Part shown: positions 15,058 to 23,477 of the stretch, piece after piece
How positions within the stretch are numbered: the first letter of the stretch is position 1
How the letters are laid out: every line of letters begins with the position of its first letter
Source: CAYNRG01 sp047973125
Lineage (GTDB): Bacteria; Bacillota_I; Bacilli_A; Erysipelotrichales; Erysipelotrichaceae
Direction: 5' to 3'
Assembly (NCBI GenBank): GCA_047973125.1
Contig: JBKEBK010000024.1
Span: 186,001-250,000 of the forward strand
DNA: 64,000 nt
Program-made: the position numbers and the translations under genes
The notes under the pieces: model-generated
Seen by the model: only the letters and a program-made list of their open reading frames with translations
What the model was told of the DNA's origin: nothing
Database searches by the model: none

Positions 15058-16290
15058 TTAGATACAGAATGAACCATTTTCAAAAACTTGTATCTTTTCT
15101 CCATTATCTTTAATGCCAACAATTTTCATATCATGACTACCAAACATAAAGTCTGAATGTGCCATAGAAACATTAACATCATTTTTCACTAAATCTTCCT
15201 TACTCATATCTTTTCCACCAACTACATTAGTAGGATATGCAGCACCAAGTGCTAAATGGCAACTAGCATTCTCATCATATAATGTATTATAAAATAAGAT
15301 ATTCATTTCTGATATTGGTGAGAAGTGAGAAATAAGAGCAACCTCACCAAGATAAGAAGAACCTTCATCTAAATCAATTAGATTTTTAAGTGCAGACTCT
15401 TCCTTTTTAGCACTAAATTCTACAGCTTTACCATCTTTAAATTTAATCCAAAATTCTTCAATCAATTTACCTTGATAATTCAAAGGTTTTGTACCATAAA
15501 CAATTCCATTTACACCTGTTCTTCTTGGAGCTGTAAACACTTCTTCAGTTGGAATATTAGGATTAAACTGAACACCCTTAGATGTCTTATCACAGCCTCC
15601 TGCCCATATATGATTTGGTGCAAGATCCAAATAAAGATCTGTACCTAATCCATTTGTAAAATGCAGTGTTTTAAAACTATACTCATTCATTTTAGATGAA
15701 TATTTTTTTATATTTGCATTATGTTTTACCCATGCCTCAATTGGATCATTTTCACCATCAACTCTTGATGCCTTCAAAATAGCATTCCACAAAGCTTCAA
15801 CAGCATCATCTTCATTTAAATCTGGAAATATTTTCTTAGCCCAAGTTGGATTTGGATGTCCTACAATGCACCACTGTCCCTCATTTGCCATTGTATAATA
15901 TCTAAATGGCTCAAAAGCCGCTCTTTGAGAACTTGTAACTGCTTGAAGTTTGTCTGAAGGAACATCTTTCAAATTTCCAGGAGTCTCATCACGAATACTT
16001 AAGTATGCACAGCCTCTATCAATCTCATATTTTTTCTCATCAATTTTATATTGAGGTACATCTTTAAGAATTTCAGTATCTACATTCTCAAATGTTAACT
16101 TTGTAATATAATCATCATACCATTTAATTTTTACCTCAGAAGCTCCTGCTTTGTATGCTTCCTCTGTACACATTTCAGCAAATTTATTTGCAGTAACAGC
16201 CGCATTAATAATTAACAGCTGACCTTTTTGGATATTTACTCCAGTTTTTATCGCAAGTTTTGCATATTCTCTTAATCTTTTATCTTCCAT
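15058..16290 (-). CDS. M29-family metallo-aminopeptidase (AmpS/PepS type)
   Basis: 410 residues, the normal M29 length. The metal-binding residues appear in order: TEEVFTAPRRTGVNG (Glu), SYLGEVALISHFSPIS (Glu and His), CHLALGAAYP (His) and MAHSDFMFG (His and Asp). These are cytosolic cobalt- or zinc-dependent aminopeptidases that release N-terminal residues from peptides. The gene lies 50 bp upstream of the DUF2779 gene and just downstream of the ROK kinase on the same strand, with AAGAGGA before the ATG. Confidence 0.93.
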   Translation of the reverse strand: MEDKRLREYAKLAIKTGVNIQKGQLLIINAAVTANKFAEMCTEEAYKAGASEVKIKWYDDYITKLTFENVDTEILKDVPQYKIDEKKYEIDRGCAYLSIRDETPGNLKDVPSDKLQAVTSSQRAAFEPFRYYTMANEGQWCIVGHPNPTWAKKIFPDLNEDDAVEALWNAILKASRVDGENDPIEAWVKHNANIKKYSSKMNEYSFKTLHFTNGLGTDLYLDLAPNHIWAGGCDKTSKGVQFNPNIPTEEVFTAPRRTGVNGIVYGTKPLNYQGKLIEEFWIKFKDGKAVEFSAKKEESALKNLIDLDEGSSYLGEVALISHFSPISEMNILFYNTLYDENASCHLALGAAYPTNVVGGKDMSKEDLVKNDVNVSMAHSDFMFGSHDMKIVGIKDNGEKIQVFENGSFCI

Positions 16291-16307
16291 TTTATCCTCT
16301 TTCTTTA

Positions 16308-17207
16308 TTATAGTCCATGAGATAATGGCAGCATTGCTGCTCCAACTATCCCTGGTTCTTTAAGCTTTGCTTCTTCAAATATTACATCTCTCATTCCAGG
16401 ATGTACATAGGTTTTAAATTTCTCAATCATCTTGTCTAACCACAGATTTTTTGATTTCATAAGTCCTCCACCTATTACAAAAATATGTGGATCAACAATA
16501 TGAGCAACCTGACTAAACATAATTGCTAAGTCTTCTGTTAACTTCTCAACAATTTCAATTGCTTTTTCATCATTTTTCTCATATAAATCAAATATGTCTT
16601 TAGCGCTCTCTACATAATCACCAAACTGTTTTTTACCATTTCTAATTAATGCACGCCCACCTGCTTCAGACTCAGCAGCACCCGGATTTAAATTATTATA
16701 AGGTTCCCTTGATTTATCAACTATTAAGTTACCAGTTTCTCCTGCATAACCAGATTTCCCAGAAACCAGCTTACCATTTACAACCATTGCTCCACCAATT
16801 CCAGTAGAAATTGTAACATAATATACAATTGGTTTTCCTTTTCCAGCACCAACTAGTGCCTCTGCAAGTCCTGCACAGTTTGCATCATTGTCAATATATG
16901 TCGGAATTTTTATTTCATCCTCAATTTTTTTAGCCATTGGATAATTTGAAAATCCTTTTAGATTACTTGATAGTTTCATTACTTTTTCAATCGTATCAAC
17001 AGGTCCTGGAACTCCAATTCCAATTCCTACACATTCTTGATAATTATCAAGTTGCTTAATTAAAGAAATCATATTAGGAACCACTCTCTCTGGTCCCTCC
17101 ATACCATATGAAGGACTTTTAAGTTCTTGAAGAACTACTCCATCGGCATTTAACTTTGCAACCCTAAGTTGTGTTCCGCCTAAATCAATTCCAATTACAC
17201 TCTTCAT
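16308..17207 (-). CDS. ROK-family sugar kinase (glucokinase-like)
   Basis: 299 residues. MKSVIGIDLGGTQLRVAKL is the ATP phosphate-1 loop, VGIGIGVPGPVD and IDNDANCAGLAEALVGAGKGK give the catalytic Asp, and VVYYVTISTGIGGAMV is the phosphate-2 loop. The zinc motif CxCGxxGCxE that marks most ROK kinases is replaced by NNLNPGAAESEAGG, so there is no zinc site. It probably phosphorylates glucose or another hexose or amino sugar. It lies 61 bp downstream of rimO and 17 bp upstream of the aminopeptidase gene. Calling it glcK would overstate the evidence. Confidence 0.85.
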   Translation of the reverse strand: MKSVIGIDLGGTQLRVAKLNADGVVLQELKSPSYGMEGPERVVPNMISLIKQLDNYQECVGIGIGVPGPVDTIEKVMKLSSNLKGFSNYPMAKKIEDEIKIPTYIDNDANCAGLAEALVGAGKGKPIVYYVTISTGIGGAMVVNGKLVSGKSGYAGETGNLIVDKSREPYNNLNPGAAESEAGGRALIRNGKKQFGDYVESAKDIFDLYEKNDEKAIEIVEKLTEDLAIMFSQVAHIVDPHIFVIGGGLMKSKNLWLDKMIEKFKTYVHPGMRDVIFEEAKLKEPGIVGAAMLPLSHGL

Positions 17208-17268
17208 AAATATCTCTCCTTTTCTTCATTACTTTTATTATAAAGTTTAAACACATAAATTGAAAGCA

Positions 17269-18570
17269 TTAACCCACTATTTCACCATAGAAATTATGAT
17301 TTTTAACTCTATTTATTCTTACTTTACAAAATTCCCCATAGTTTAAAACTCTATCACTTTTAAAGATTACAGATCCATCAATTCCATCTGGTGCATTATA
17401 AACACTTCTTCCATAGTAAAACCCTGTTAAACCATCCTTTTTTTCGGTTACAACTTCAAGGATTTCACCAACAACAACTTCATTAACTTTTTGACTTATT
17501 TCATTTTGTAAGTCCATAAGTTTTTTTAATCGCTCTTCTTTTACTTCATTACTTACTTCATTATCAAAATTATAAGCAGCAGTATCTTCTTCCTTAGAAT
17601 AAGCAAAAGATCCAAGTCTATTCCATTTTGATAGTGATATAAACTTCAAGCATCCTTCAAAATCTTCATCACTCTCACCTGGAAAACCAACAATAATAGT
17701 AGTTCTTAAAACTGGTCTTTTAAAGATTTCTCTAATTTTATTAATTTTATTTAAAATACTTGTAGTACTACCTCTTCGATTCATTGACTTTAGTACTCTA
17801 TCAACACCATGCTGAAGTGGTATATCAAAATATGGAAGTACCTTATTTAATTTAGACATTCCATAGAGTAATTCATCATCTATTTCATCAGGATACATAT
17901 ATAATACCCTAATCCACTTTAGCTCATCAATTTTATTAAGCTCACACAATAAATCTAATAATCTTCTTTTGCCATACAAATCCTTACCATAGCAAGTTGT
18001 ATCCTGTGCAACAATATTTAATTCTTTTACACCTTTTTCAGCAAGAGATTTAGCATTTTCAATAAGATCTTCAATCGGATATGAAGTGTAGTTTCCTCTA
18101 ATTAATGGAATAGCACAATAGCTACATCTATTATTACAACCATCAGCAATCTTCAAATATGCAAGCCAAGGTTTTCCTGTTAAAACTTGAGGACTTTTAC
18201 CATAACTATTGACTATTGTTACACCTAAAACATCAGTTAATATAGGTCCTAATTGTTTATATTTTTTTATCGGTAAAAAACAGTCAACCTCCGGAAACTC
18301 CTCAACAAGTGAATCATAGTACCTTTCGCTAAGACAGCCCATAACAACTAATTTTTTACAATTTTTTTGTTTATACTCACTCATTTCTAAAATTGTATTT
18401 ATTGCCTCTTCCTTAGCATCATCAATAAATCCACAAGTATTTATAAAAATAGCTTCTGCTTCATTTAAGTTATATGTTATCTCTTGGTTGGAATGTTGTA
18501 ATACTCCAATTAAATTTTCTGTATCAACAAGATTTTTACTACAACCAAGAGAAATTATTCCAATTTTCAT
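17269..18570 (-). CDS. rimO: Ribosomal protein S12 methylthiotransferase
   Basis: 433 residues. MKIGIISLGCSKNLVDTE is diagnostic of RimO rather than MiaB. CNNRCSYCAIP is the radical-SAM CxxxCxxC cluster, and Cys residues in the N-terminal UPF0004 domain (C10, C46, C79) hold the second 4Fe-4S cluster. A TRAM domain ends the protein. The enzyme methylthiolates a conserved aspartate of ribosomal protein S12. The gene is divergent from asnA with a 107 bp gap. Confidence 0.96.
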   Translation of the reverse strand: MKIGIISLGCSKNLVDTENLIGVLQHSNQEITYNLNEAEAIFINTCGFIDDAKEEAINTILEMSEYKQKNCKKLVVMGCLSERYYDSLVEEFPEVDCFLPIKKYKQLGPILTDVLGVTIVNSYGKSPQVLTGKPWLAYLKIADGCNNRCSYCAIPLIRGNYTSYPIEDLIENAKSLAEKGVKELNIVAQDTTCYGKDLYGKRRLLDLLCELNKIDELKWIRVLYMYPDEIDDELLYGMSKLNKVLPYFDIPLQHGVDRVLKSMNRRGSTTSILNKINKIREIFKRPVLRTTIIVGFPGESDEDFEGCLKFISLSKWNRLGSFAYSKEEDTAAYNFDNEVSNEVKEERLKKLMDLQNEISQKVNEVVVGEILEVVTEKKDGLTGFYYGRSVYNAPDGIDGSVIFKSDRVLNYGEFCKVRINRVKNHNFYGEIVG

Positions 18571-18677
18571 CTTTTAATCTCCATTTCATTAGTTAATTAT
18601 ACCATAAATTTGTTATTCTTTTTTCTCTTTATCTAATAATTATGATACAATAACACAAATAAAAAAGGAGATAAATT

Positions 18678-19685
18678 ATGAACTTATATATACCAAAAGA
18701 TTATAATCCAGTTTTAGATCCCAAAATGACTCAAGAAGCAATTAAGTATATCCGTGATCGTTTTCAAAAAGAATTTTCTAGAACTATGAATTTTACTAGG
18801 GTTTCAGCACCGCTTTTTGTAACAAGAGAATCTGGTTTAAACGATAATTTAAATGGTATAGAAAGGCCTGTATCTTTTGATATATTAGAAATGCCAAACC
18901 ATCAAATAGAGGTAGTACAGTCACTTGCTAAATGGAAAAGACTTGCACTACACAGATATAATTTTGATTTATATGAGGGCTTCTATACTAATATGAACGC
19001 AATTAGAAGAGATGAAACACTTGATAATACCCATTCTTGCTACGTAGACCAGTGGGACTGGGAAATGATAATCAAAAAAGAAGATCGAAGTGAAGAAAAG
19101 CTTAAGGAAATTGTAAGAAAAATATTTAAGGTAATTAAATATATGGAACATGAAGTTTGGTATAAGTATCCTGAGGCTGTGTATCATCTTCCAGATGATG
19201 TTTACTTCATCAGCTCACAAGAGCTAGAAGATAAATATCCTCAACTTAGTCCCAAGCAAAGAGAAAATGAAATAACTAAGGAATTTGGATGTGTTTTTAT
19301 TATGAAGATTGGTGCAGTATTAAATAGTGGAATAAAGCATGATGATCGTGCCCCTGATTATGATGATTGGGAGTTAAATGGAGACTTATTTTTTTGGCAT
19401 GATAATTTAAAACAGGCACTAGAACTATCAAGTATGGGAATAAGAGTGGATGATAAATCCCTAAAAGAACAATGCTCAACTACAAATAATTTAGAGCGAC
19501 TCAACCTTCCCTTTCATAAAGCTGTACTAAATGGTGAATTACCATATACAATTGGTGGAGGTATTGGTCAGTCAAGACTATGTATGTTACTTCTAAATAG
19601 AGCCCATGTTGGTGAAGTACAAGCAAGTATTTGGCCTGCTGAAATGATTGAAGAGTGTAAAAAACATAATATAATACTGCTTTAA
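18678..19685 (+). CDS. asnA: Aspartate-ammonia ligase (ammonia-dependent asparagine synthetase)
   Basis: 335 residues, full length. FTRVSAPLFVTRESGLNDNLNG, SCYVDQWDWE and GGGIGQSRLCMLLL are AsnA signatures related to class II aminoacyl-tRNA synthetases. It makes asparagine from aspartate, ammonia and ATP in the cytosol. AAAAAGGAG precedes the ATG. A strong bidirectional terminator follows, shared with the anti-sigma gene. No AsnC regulator is nearby. Confidence 0.97.
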   Translation: MNLYIPKDYNPVLDPKMTQEAIKYIRDRFQKEFSRTMNFTRVSAPLFVTRESGLNDNLNGIERPVSFDILEMPNHQIEVVQSLAKWKRLALHRYNFDLYEGFYTNMNAIRRDETLDNTHSCYVDQWDWEMIIKKEDRSEEKLKEIVRKIFKVIKYMEHEVWYKYPEAVYHLPDDVYFISSQELEDKYPQLSPKQRENEITKEFGCVFIMKIGAVLNSGIKHDDRAPDYDDWELNGDLFFWHDNLKQALELSSMGIRVDDKSLKEQCSTTNNLERLNLPFHKAVLNGELPYTIGGGIGQSRLCMLLLNRAHVGEVQASIWPAEMIEECKKHNIILL

Positions 19686-19687
19686 AT

Positions 19688-19727
19688 AAAAAAAACTATG
19701 ATAATTAATATTTATCGTAGTTTTTTT
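19688..19727. terminator. Bidirectional terminator after asnA and the sigma operon
   Basis: AAAAAACTATGATAA pairs with TTATCGTAGTTTTTT (one G-T pair) with a short AT loop, between two convergent genes. Confidence 0.8.
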
Positions 19728-19734
19728 ATATAGT

Positions 19735-20301
19735 TTAGTGATGCTGTTTTTTATTATGTTTACGATCTTTCATCTGACCAAATTCATTCTTATCGACAGT
19801 TTGACTATGGCAATTATTACTTATTTTATCACTTGTATTTGTAAGCTCATTTAAAGTTGAATTTAGCTTACTACTATGTTCTTTATTAACAGAATAAACA
19901 TAAATATTAACATCTTCATCTTTTTTTGCAGTGCTTTCTATAATTTGCTCTACAACATTCTCCAACTTACTGCCAATAATACCAAGCTCATGTAATGCCT
20001 TTTCATCTTCAAATGAAGAGGTATCAAAACTTTGAATAACTTGATTCTTATCAAGCTCTAAAATTAGTAATGAGGATGTTTCTATTGCAACAGATGAAGA
20101 AGCTGCACTGGTATTAACCATAGTCGAGTTAAATCCATAAAAAACAAGTACAAGGCAAGCTAAGGAACTAATTAAAGGAACAATTAATCTTTGATGTAAT
20201 TTTTTAGTCTTAGTTGTATTTTTTACTACAAAATCAAATACTTCTTCCTTATGCTTATCTGAAATGCTTATTTTATCAAGCTGTTTCCACTTATCATTCA
20301 A
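19735..20301 (-). CDS. Anti-sigma factor-like membrane protein
   Basis: 188 residues. An N-terminal cytosolic stretch of about 38 residues leads to one membrane helix (about 39-57), then an outside domain. ETSSLLILELDKNQVIQSF followed by a helix with KLENVVEQIIE and VNIYVYSVN resembles the RsgI middle domain of anti-sigma factors. The C-terminus is rich in His, Lys and Asn (QMKDRKHNKKQHH). It overlaps the ECF sigma gene by 8 bp, the usual arrangement for a sigma/anti-sigma pair. It should hold the sigma factor at the membrane until an envelope signal arrives (inference). The signal is unknown. Confidence 0.7.
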   Translation of the reverse strand: MNDKWKQLDKISISDKHKEEVFDFVVKNTTKTKKLHQRLIVPLISSLACLVLVFYGFNSTMVNTSAASSSVAIETSSLLILELDKNQVIQSFDTSSFEDEKALHELGIIGSKLENVVEQIIESTAKKDEDVNIYVYSVNKEHSSKLNSTLNELTNTSDKISNNCHSQTVDKNEFGQMKDRKHNKKQHH

Positions 20302-20776
20302 AGAAATCTCCTCCTATCATATCTTTTAGTTTTTGCTTACTTCGCCTTAGTCTTGTTGAAATAGTATTCTCATTTACTTTTAATATCTTAGAAATTTGAA
20401 TCATTGTATACCCTTCATAATAATAAAGATAGATTACATCTCGAAAATCTGGTTTAAGTTTTCTAACATACTCCCAAATTCTACCATCATCTTTATTAGT
20501 ATCAATTGAGAAATTAGAAAAATCATCCATTAATATAGCCTTCTGCTTAAACCAACCTCTAAATAAATCGTGACATGCATTAATTGTTACTCTTATAATC
20601 CATGCTTTTTCATGTTGTTCATCATTAAAGTTAATCGAACTATTATAATATTTTATAAATACTTCTTGAAAAATATCATCTACATCGCTCTCACATTTAC
20701 AATGTACAAAGCAAATTTTTCTAACCATATCAGCATGTAGATCTATAGCTTTCTTTAAATTAACTTCACTTTGCAT
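20294..20776 (-). CDS. ECF-type RNA polymerase sigma factor
   Basis: 160 residues. Region 2 is visible as SDVDDIFQEVFIKYYNS and region 4 as YYYEGYTMIQISKILKVNENTISTRLRRSKQKLK, which is the -35-binding helix-turn-helix. This is the standard short ECF layout. The following gene overlaps by 8 bp and encodes the likely anti-sigma factor. Upstream on the same strand, 15 bp away, is a His/Asn-rich membrane peptide and then a P-type ATPase. The regulon is unknown, but these neighbours suggest an envelope or metal stress response. Confidence 0.9.
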   Translation of the reverse strand: MQSEVNLKKAIDLHADMVRKICFVHCKCESDVDDIFQEVFIKYYNSSINFNDEQHEKAWIIRVTINACHDLFRGWFKQKAILMDDFSNFSIDTNKDDGRIWEYVRKLKPDFRDVIYLYYYEGYTMIQISKILKVNENTISTRLRRSKQKLKDMIGGDFFE

Positions 20777-20790
20777 AATTACTCCTTTAT

Positions 20791-21156
20791 TTAATTATGG
20801 TGGCTACCTCTATTATGTGATCTACCTCTATTATGTGATCTACCACTATGATTATTATCATAATAATTGCAGTCGACATTATTTGAGTTATGTTTATTAA
20901 CACATCCATCATCATATCCTCTTTGATCTATAGTATTATCACTATAATAATAACAACTTTCATCATCAAAGTCATGTTGTCTTCTACAATCATCAACTCC
21001 ATCATTTTGGTTGTGATATGTTCTACCATATTTATGACCATTAATATTTGTATCAGAATCCCTCATTGATCCTCTTACCTTTAATAGTAGTGTAGACAAC
21101 AATAACATCCCAAATACTATTACCACTCCAATTAATACTTTTTTCTTTGTTTCCAT
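20791..21156 (-). CDS. Small membrane-anchored His/Asn/Asp/Tyr-rich protein
   Basis: 121 residues from ATG 21156 (ribosome site AAGGAG); the in-frame start at 21210 lies within the preceding gene. METKKKVLIGVVIVFGMLLL is a membrane anchor, with about 95 outside residues extremely rich in His, Asn, Asp, Tyr, Gly and Arg, plus four Cys spaced DDCRRQ, ESCYYY, DGCVNK and VDCNYY. The C-terminus repeats GRSHNR. It may bind metal ions or a polyanion, but this is inference; I recognise no family. It lies between the P-type ATPase and the ECF sigma gene and probably belongs to that operon. Confidence 0.6.
   Translation of the reverse strand: METKKKVLIGVVIVFGMLLLSTLLLKVRGSMRDSDTNINGHKYGRTYHNQNDGVDDCRRQHDFDDESCYYYSDNTIDQRGYDDGCVNKHNSNNVDCNYYDNNHSGRSHNRGRSHNRGSHHN
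20804..20839. repeat. 18-bp tandem duplication inside the His/Asn-rich gene
   Basis: CTACCTCTATTATGTGAT occurs twice head to tail (20804-20821 and 20822-20839). It encodes the repeated RGRSHN unit at the C-terminus of the small membrane protein. Exact copies indicate a recent slippage expansion. Confidence 0.85.
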
Positions 21157-21196
21157 ATAAAATATCTCCTTTTCATACCTAACACGTAGCAAAGAG

Positions 21197-23461
21197 TTAT
21201 TTTCGTTCAATTATTTTAAAAATATTTTTTAATATTAAAATATCAATAATTCCTAAACCTAATATTATTAAGATAAACTTCATATTAAATAAAGAAGCTG
21301 TAAAAATTGCCAATAATATTAATAGTATAAATTGTACAGATACAATTATTATAGTTCTATATTTAGATAAAGGACTATAGATAAAGTAAAGTGATGAAGA
21401 GTATATAAATGCAGACATAATAACTATAAACTCATTTAAAAATAAATCATTTATAATTTTAAAGTCATTTAATGAAAATAGAATTAATGCATTAAATACA
21501 ATCATCATTGCACAAGGAAAAGATTTCATTAGAGCTAATTTTAAAAACTTCCTTGTTGAAGTTTTTGTACTGGCTTCAAATTGCAATAAGAATGTCGGAA
21601 TCCCACACGATAAACTACCTATTACTGTTAACTGAAATGGTGTAAAGGGATACTCTACCGCCATAATTAATGTTAGTAAAACTAGTAAGATAGAAAATAT
21701 TGTTTTTATTAAAAACATCGAAGCAGCATTATTTAAATTATTAACTATTCTTCTTCCTTCATCAATTATCAAAGGTAATAAAGAAAAATTATTATCTAGT
21801 AATACTAAGTTTGAAATGTTTGCGGTTGCATCACATCCACTTCCAAGTGCCAGTGATAAATCTGCCTCCTTTAGTGCTGGGATATCATTTATTCCATCAC
21901 CAATCATCGAAACAATGTGTCCATTACTTTTAAGCTTTCTAACCATCATCATTTTTTTCTCAGGGGTACACCTACCAAAAATAGAAACATCCTCAACCAT
22001 ATCGCATAACTCTTGTTCTGTATATTTTGAAGCATCAATATATTTATTATTTTCTAAAAGACTAGCGTTTTTTGATATATTATACACAGTAAGAGGATCA
22101 TCACCAGAAAACACTTTGCAACCTATCCCTTGATTTTTTAGATATTCAACTGTACTTTTTGCATCTTCTCTTAAATTATCTTTGATATATATACAACCCT
22201 CTAACTCTAAATCATCACCTATTATATCTTTTTTTAGATTACCTTTAGCACTTGCAAGCACAATTACTCTAAATCCTTGTTTTATCTTATCAGAAATTAA
22301 GTTATTTAATTTATCATTACCATTTTTAAAGAGAACTTGATGAGCCCCTAAATAATATACTTTCCCATTATCAAACTGTACTGCACTATACTTTCTATCT
22401 GATGAAAACATTTGTAAATCAGAGACATTTAAAATCTTCTCTTGAGTAAAATATTCTCTTATTGCATGCATTGTATTATTATTTACAGAAATTGCATAAC
22501 AATAACTTTTCATGACTTCATTAAAATCACTGCTTAAACCTTCTACCTCATGAACTTTCAAATTCCCATAAGTTAAAGTACCAGTTTTATCAAAGCATAC
22601 AACACTTGTTTGTGATAAGGTTTCAATACTATGTAATTCTTGAACTAATACATTTTTTTTACTCAACTTTATTACACTAATAACTAATGCGATACTCGTT
22701 AAAAAAATTAAGCCCGATGGAACCATCCCAACTAAAGCAGAAGTTGTTTGGATAATAGAATCTCTATACCCAATTTTTAATCCAAAGTATTGATTAAAAA
22801 ACAACAATAGACCAATTGGAATTATAAAAATTCCAATAATCTTTATTAGTTTGTTGATGCTTTTTTTAAGAAGTGTTTCTTTGCGCTCTTTATTTTCTAC
22901 ATGAATTATTTTCTCACAATAATTATCTTTTCCAACATTTACAACCTTACACTTGGCTTTTCCTGTTGTAATAAAAGTCCCACTAAAAATTTTATCTTGT
23001 ACACTTCTTTGTTGTGGTTTTATTTCACCTGTTAACATCGACTCATTAATTTCTAAAAACCCATCTAAGATTATTGAATCTGTAGGAACTTGCATTCCTT
23101 CTTGGCAATAATACACATCATCTAAGACAAGATTATTAATTGAAATTTCTTGCTCAATATCATCACGAATTACACAAACTTTACTCTCAATCATTACCTT
23201 TAACTTATCTAAGACTCTTTTAGCTCTAATTTCTTGAATAATTGATACCATAGAATTACTGATAACAACTAAAAAAAACAAAGCGTTAATGTAAGAATTT
23301 ACAGATATAATCAACAAAAATAAAATACATTGAATCATATTAAAATAATTGAAGACATTAGAAATAATTATCTCTTTATATGTCTTCGTATTTGTTTTAA
23401 TCTTTGAGTTAATTAAATTATTTCTTTCTCTTTCCTTAACTTCTAATGATGTAAGACTCAC
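21197..23461 (-). CDS. Cation-transporting P-type ATPase of uncertain substrate
   Basis: 754 residues. DKTGTLT (D291 is phosphorylated), LTGE (about 143-146) in the actuator domain, and GDGINDIPALKEADLSLALG in the hinge make a complete P-type ATPase. TM4 reads ALVGMVPSGLIFLTSIAL: the PEGL of calcium and sodium pumps is PSGL here and there is no CPC metal motif. Related Firmicutes proteins have PEGL at this place and no settled substrate. About eight to ten membrane segments are present. The GTG start follows GGGGG. The gene begins 17 bp upstream of the argS stop side and is followed by the His/Asn-rich peptide and the sigma pair, suggesting a stress-linked ion pump. Confidence 0.88.
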   Translation of the reverse strand: MSLTSLEVKERERNNLINSKIKTNTKTYKEIIISNVFNYFNMIQCILFLLIISVNSYINALFFLVVISNSMVSIIQEIRAKRVLDKLKVMIESKVCVIRDDIEQEISINNLVLDDVYYCQEGMQVPTDSIILDGFLEINESMLTGEIKPQQRSVQDKIFSGTFITTGKAKCKVVNVGKDNYCEKIIHVENKERKETLLKKSINKLIKIIGIFIIPIGLLLFFNQYFGLKIGYRDSIIQTTSALVGMVPSGLIFLTSIALVISVIKLSKKNVLVQELHSIETLSQTSVVCFDKTGTLTYGNLKVHEVEGLSSDFNEVMKSYCYAISVNNNTMHAIREYFTQEKILNVSDLQMFSSDRKYSAVQFDNGKVYYLGAHQVLFKNGNDKLNNLISDKIKQGFRVIVLASAKGNLKKDIIGDDLELEGCIYIKDNLREDAKSTVEYLKNQGIGCKVFSGDDPLTVYNISKNASLLENNKYIDASKYTEQELCDMVEDVSIFGRCTPEKKMMMVRKLKSNGHIVSMIGDGINDIPALKEADLSLALGSGCDATANISNLVLLDNNFSLLPLIIDEGRRIVNNLNNAASMFLIKTIFSILLVLLTLIMAVEYPFTPFQLTVIGSLSCGIPTFLLQFEASTKTSTRKFLKLALMKSFPCAMMIVFNALILFSLNDFKIINDLFLNEFIVIMSAFIYSSSLYFIYSPLSKYRTIIIVSVQFILLILLAIFTASLFNMKFILIILGLGIIDILILKNIFKIIERK

Positions 23462-23477
23462 ACATTATACCCCCTTA

